Part shown: positions 63,302-64,000 of the stretch, piece after piece | Layout: each line of letters opens with the position of its first letter | Position numbering within the stretch: position 1 is the first letter of the stretch | Origin: DASUPK01 sp963804595 | GTDB lineage: Bacteria; Actinomycetota; Thermoleophilia; Solirubrobacterales; 70-9 | DNA: 64,000 nucleotides | Direction of reading: 5' to 3' | Assembly: GCA_963804595.1 (NCBI GenBank) | Contig: CAWDQZ010000001.1 | Location: forward strand, 1 to 64,000 | Position numbers and translations under genes: made by a program | Notes under the pieces: model-generated | Told to the model about the DNA's origin: nothing | The model's database searches: none | What the model saw: only the letters and a program-made list of their open reading frames with translations

Positions 63302-64000
63302 ATGGCCCGGCTGCGGCCGGTCGACTTCGAAGACCGGCTCACGCTCGTCGAGCACCTCGACGAGCTCCGTACGCGCATCATCATCTCGATCGTCGTGTTC
63401 GCCGCAGCGTTCGCGCTCTGCTTCTGGCAGAACAGCACGCTCCTCGACATCGCCAACGCGCCGCTGCCCGGCAACAAGGAGCCGATCACCTTCGGCGTCG
63501 CCGAGCCGTTCACGACGTCGGTGACGATCAGTGCGTACGCGGCACTCGTCATCTCGTTGCCGGTGATCCTCTACCAGGCTTACGCGTTCGTCCTGCCGGC
63601 GCTGACGACCAGGGAGAAGCGGGTGGTCGTCCCGTTCCTGCTGATGGTGCCGCTGCTCTTCGTCGCGGGCGTCGTTTTCGGCTATTTCGTGGTCCTGCCG
63701 GCGGCCACCAAGTTCCTCCTCAACTTCAACGACAGCCAGTTCAACATCCAGATCCGGGCGCGGGACTACTACAGCTTCTTCACCCTGACGCTCGGGGTGA
63801 TGGGGCTGATCTTCCAGCTGCCAGTCGGGATCCTGGCCGTGACCCGGCTCGGGATCATCACGCCCGAGCAGCTCTCGAAGAACCGCCGCTACGCCTACGT
63901 CATCCTCCTTGTCATCGCGGCGCTGCTGCCGGGCACCGACCCGGTGACGATGCTGATCGAGGCGGTGCCCCTGCTCGTGCTCTTCGAGGCCAGCGTGTTG
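63302..64000 (+). CDS. tatC: Twin-arginine translocase subunit TatC (3' end outside window)
   Basis: First 233 residues are visible. TatC recognises the twin-arginine signal peptide and recruits TatA. LVEHLDELRTRIIISIVVF is the signature N-terminus, with the conserved Glu in the first cytoplasmic segment; FVLPALTTREKRVVVPFL and FFTLTLGVMGLIFQLPVGI are further family blocks. About five of six transmembrane helices are seen before the window edge cuts the gene. Confidence 0.95.
   Translation, partial: MARLRPVDFEDRLTLVEHLDELRTRIIISIVVFAAAFALCFWQNSTLLDIANAPLPGNKEPITFGVAEPFTTSVTISAYAALVISLPVILYQAYAFVLPALTTREKRVVVPFLLMVPLLFVAGVVFGYFVVLPAATKFLLNFNDSQFNIQIRARDYYSFFTLTLGVMGLIFQLPVGILAVTRLGIITPEQLSKNRRYAYVILLVIAALLPGTDPVTMLIEAVPLLVLFEASVL

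Overview
The window is about 64 kb of very GC-rich bacterial chromosome around the replication origin. The genes suggest an actinobacterium outside the classical Actinomycetia, most likely of the Thermoleophilia/Solirubrobacterales type. This is an inference from a PknB/FhaA/PstP/RodA/PbpA operon, a menaquinone methyltransferase, a Bacillus-like three-gene cytochrome bc complex, and a GyrB with a large insertion in its TOPRIM part. I see no insertion sequence, phage or CRISPR array. Every stretch of DNA is accounted for, and no gene-free gap exceeds about 200 bases.

Layout. 1-11058: cell-surface polysaccharide locus with four glycosyltransferases, a phytanoyl-CoA-dioxygenase-like enzyme, a flippase, an O-antigen-ligase/polymerase-like protein, a FlgD-Ig protein, a LytR_C protein and a membrane NDP-sugar dehydratase. 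11169-14612: DedA, UppP, PurM and a DsbA-like protein. 14690-26036: cell-wall growth signalling. The core is the tightly overlapping leftward operon fhaA-fhaB-pstP-rodA-pbpA-pknB-ddl, flanked by two more Ser/Thr kinases. 26146-28812: a membrane protein, pheA and an HNH protein. 28836-38358: leftward dnaA-dnaN-recF-DUF721-gyrB-gyrA. 38530-43052: rightward rpmH-rnpA-yidD-yidC-jag-rsmG-parA-parB. 43079-51499: tRNA-Ile, a SRPBCC protein, a bifunctional-nuclease-domain protein, a second ddl, an aminotransferase, a phosphodiesterase, GtrA, a polytopic membrane protein and YmdB. 51559-57748: an ABC-2 exporter, then hemB, a fused AhbA-AhbB-like gene, hemL and a small gene with a frameshift. 57741-61765: qcrABC, menG and a polyprenyl diphosphate synthase. 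61847-64000: a zinc-ribbon protein, dcd, tatA and tatC (cut by the window edge).

Genes point away from the dnaA/rpmH divide near 38.4 kb on both sides, as expected for bidirectional replication from an origin there. Three adjacent 7-of-9 DnaA-box matches lie in the dnaA-dnaN gap.

The most unusual signal concerns translation starts. Many genes have a TANNNT -10-like box only 6-10 bases before the start codon, implying widespread leaderless mRNAs. At least three, probably four, genes lack any ATG/GTG/TTG where the conserved N-terminus demands one, but have a near-cognate codon exactly in place: ATC in fhaA, ATA in hemL, CTG in the FlgD-like gene and probably CTG in dnaA. The second notable item is the single-chain AhbA-AhbB (siroheme decarboxylase-like) protein between hemB and hemL.
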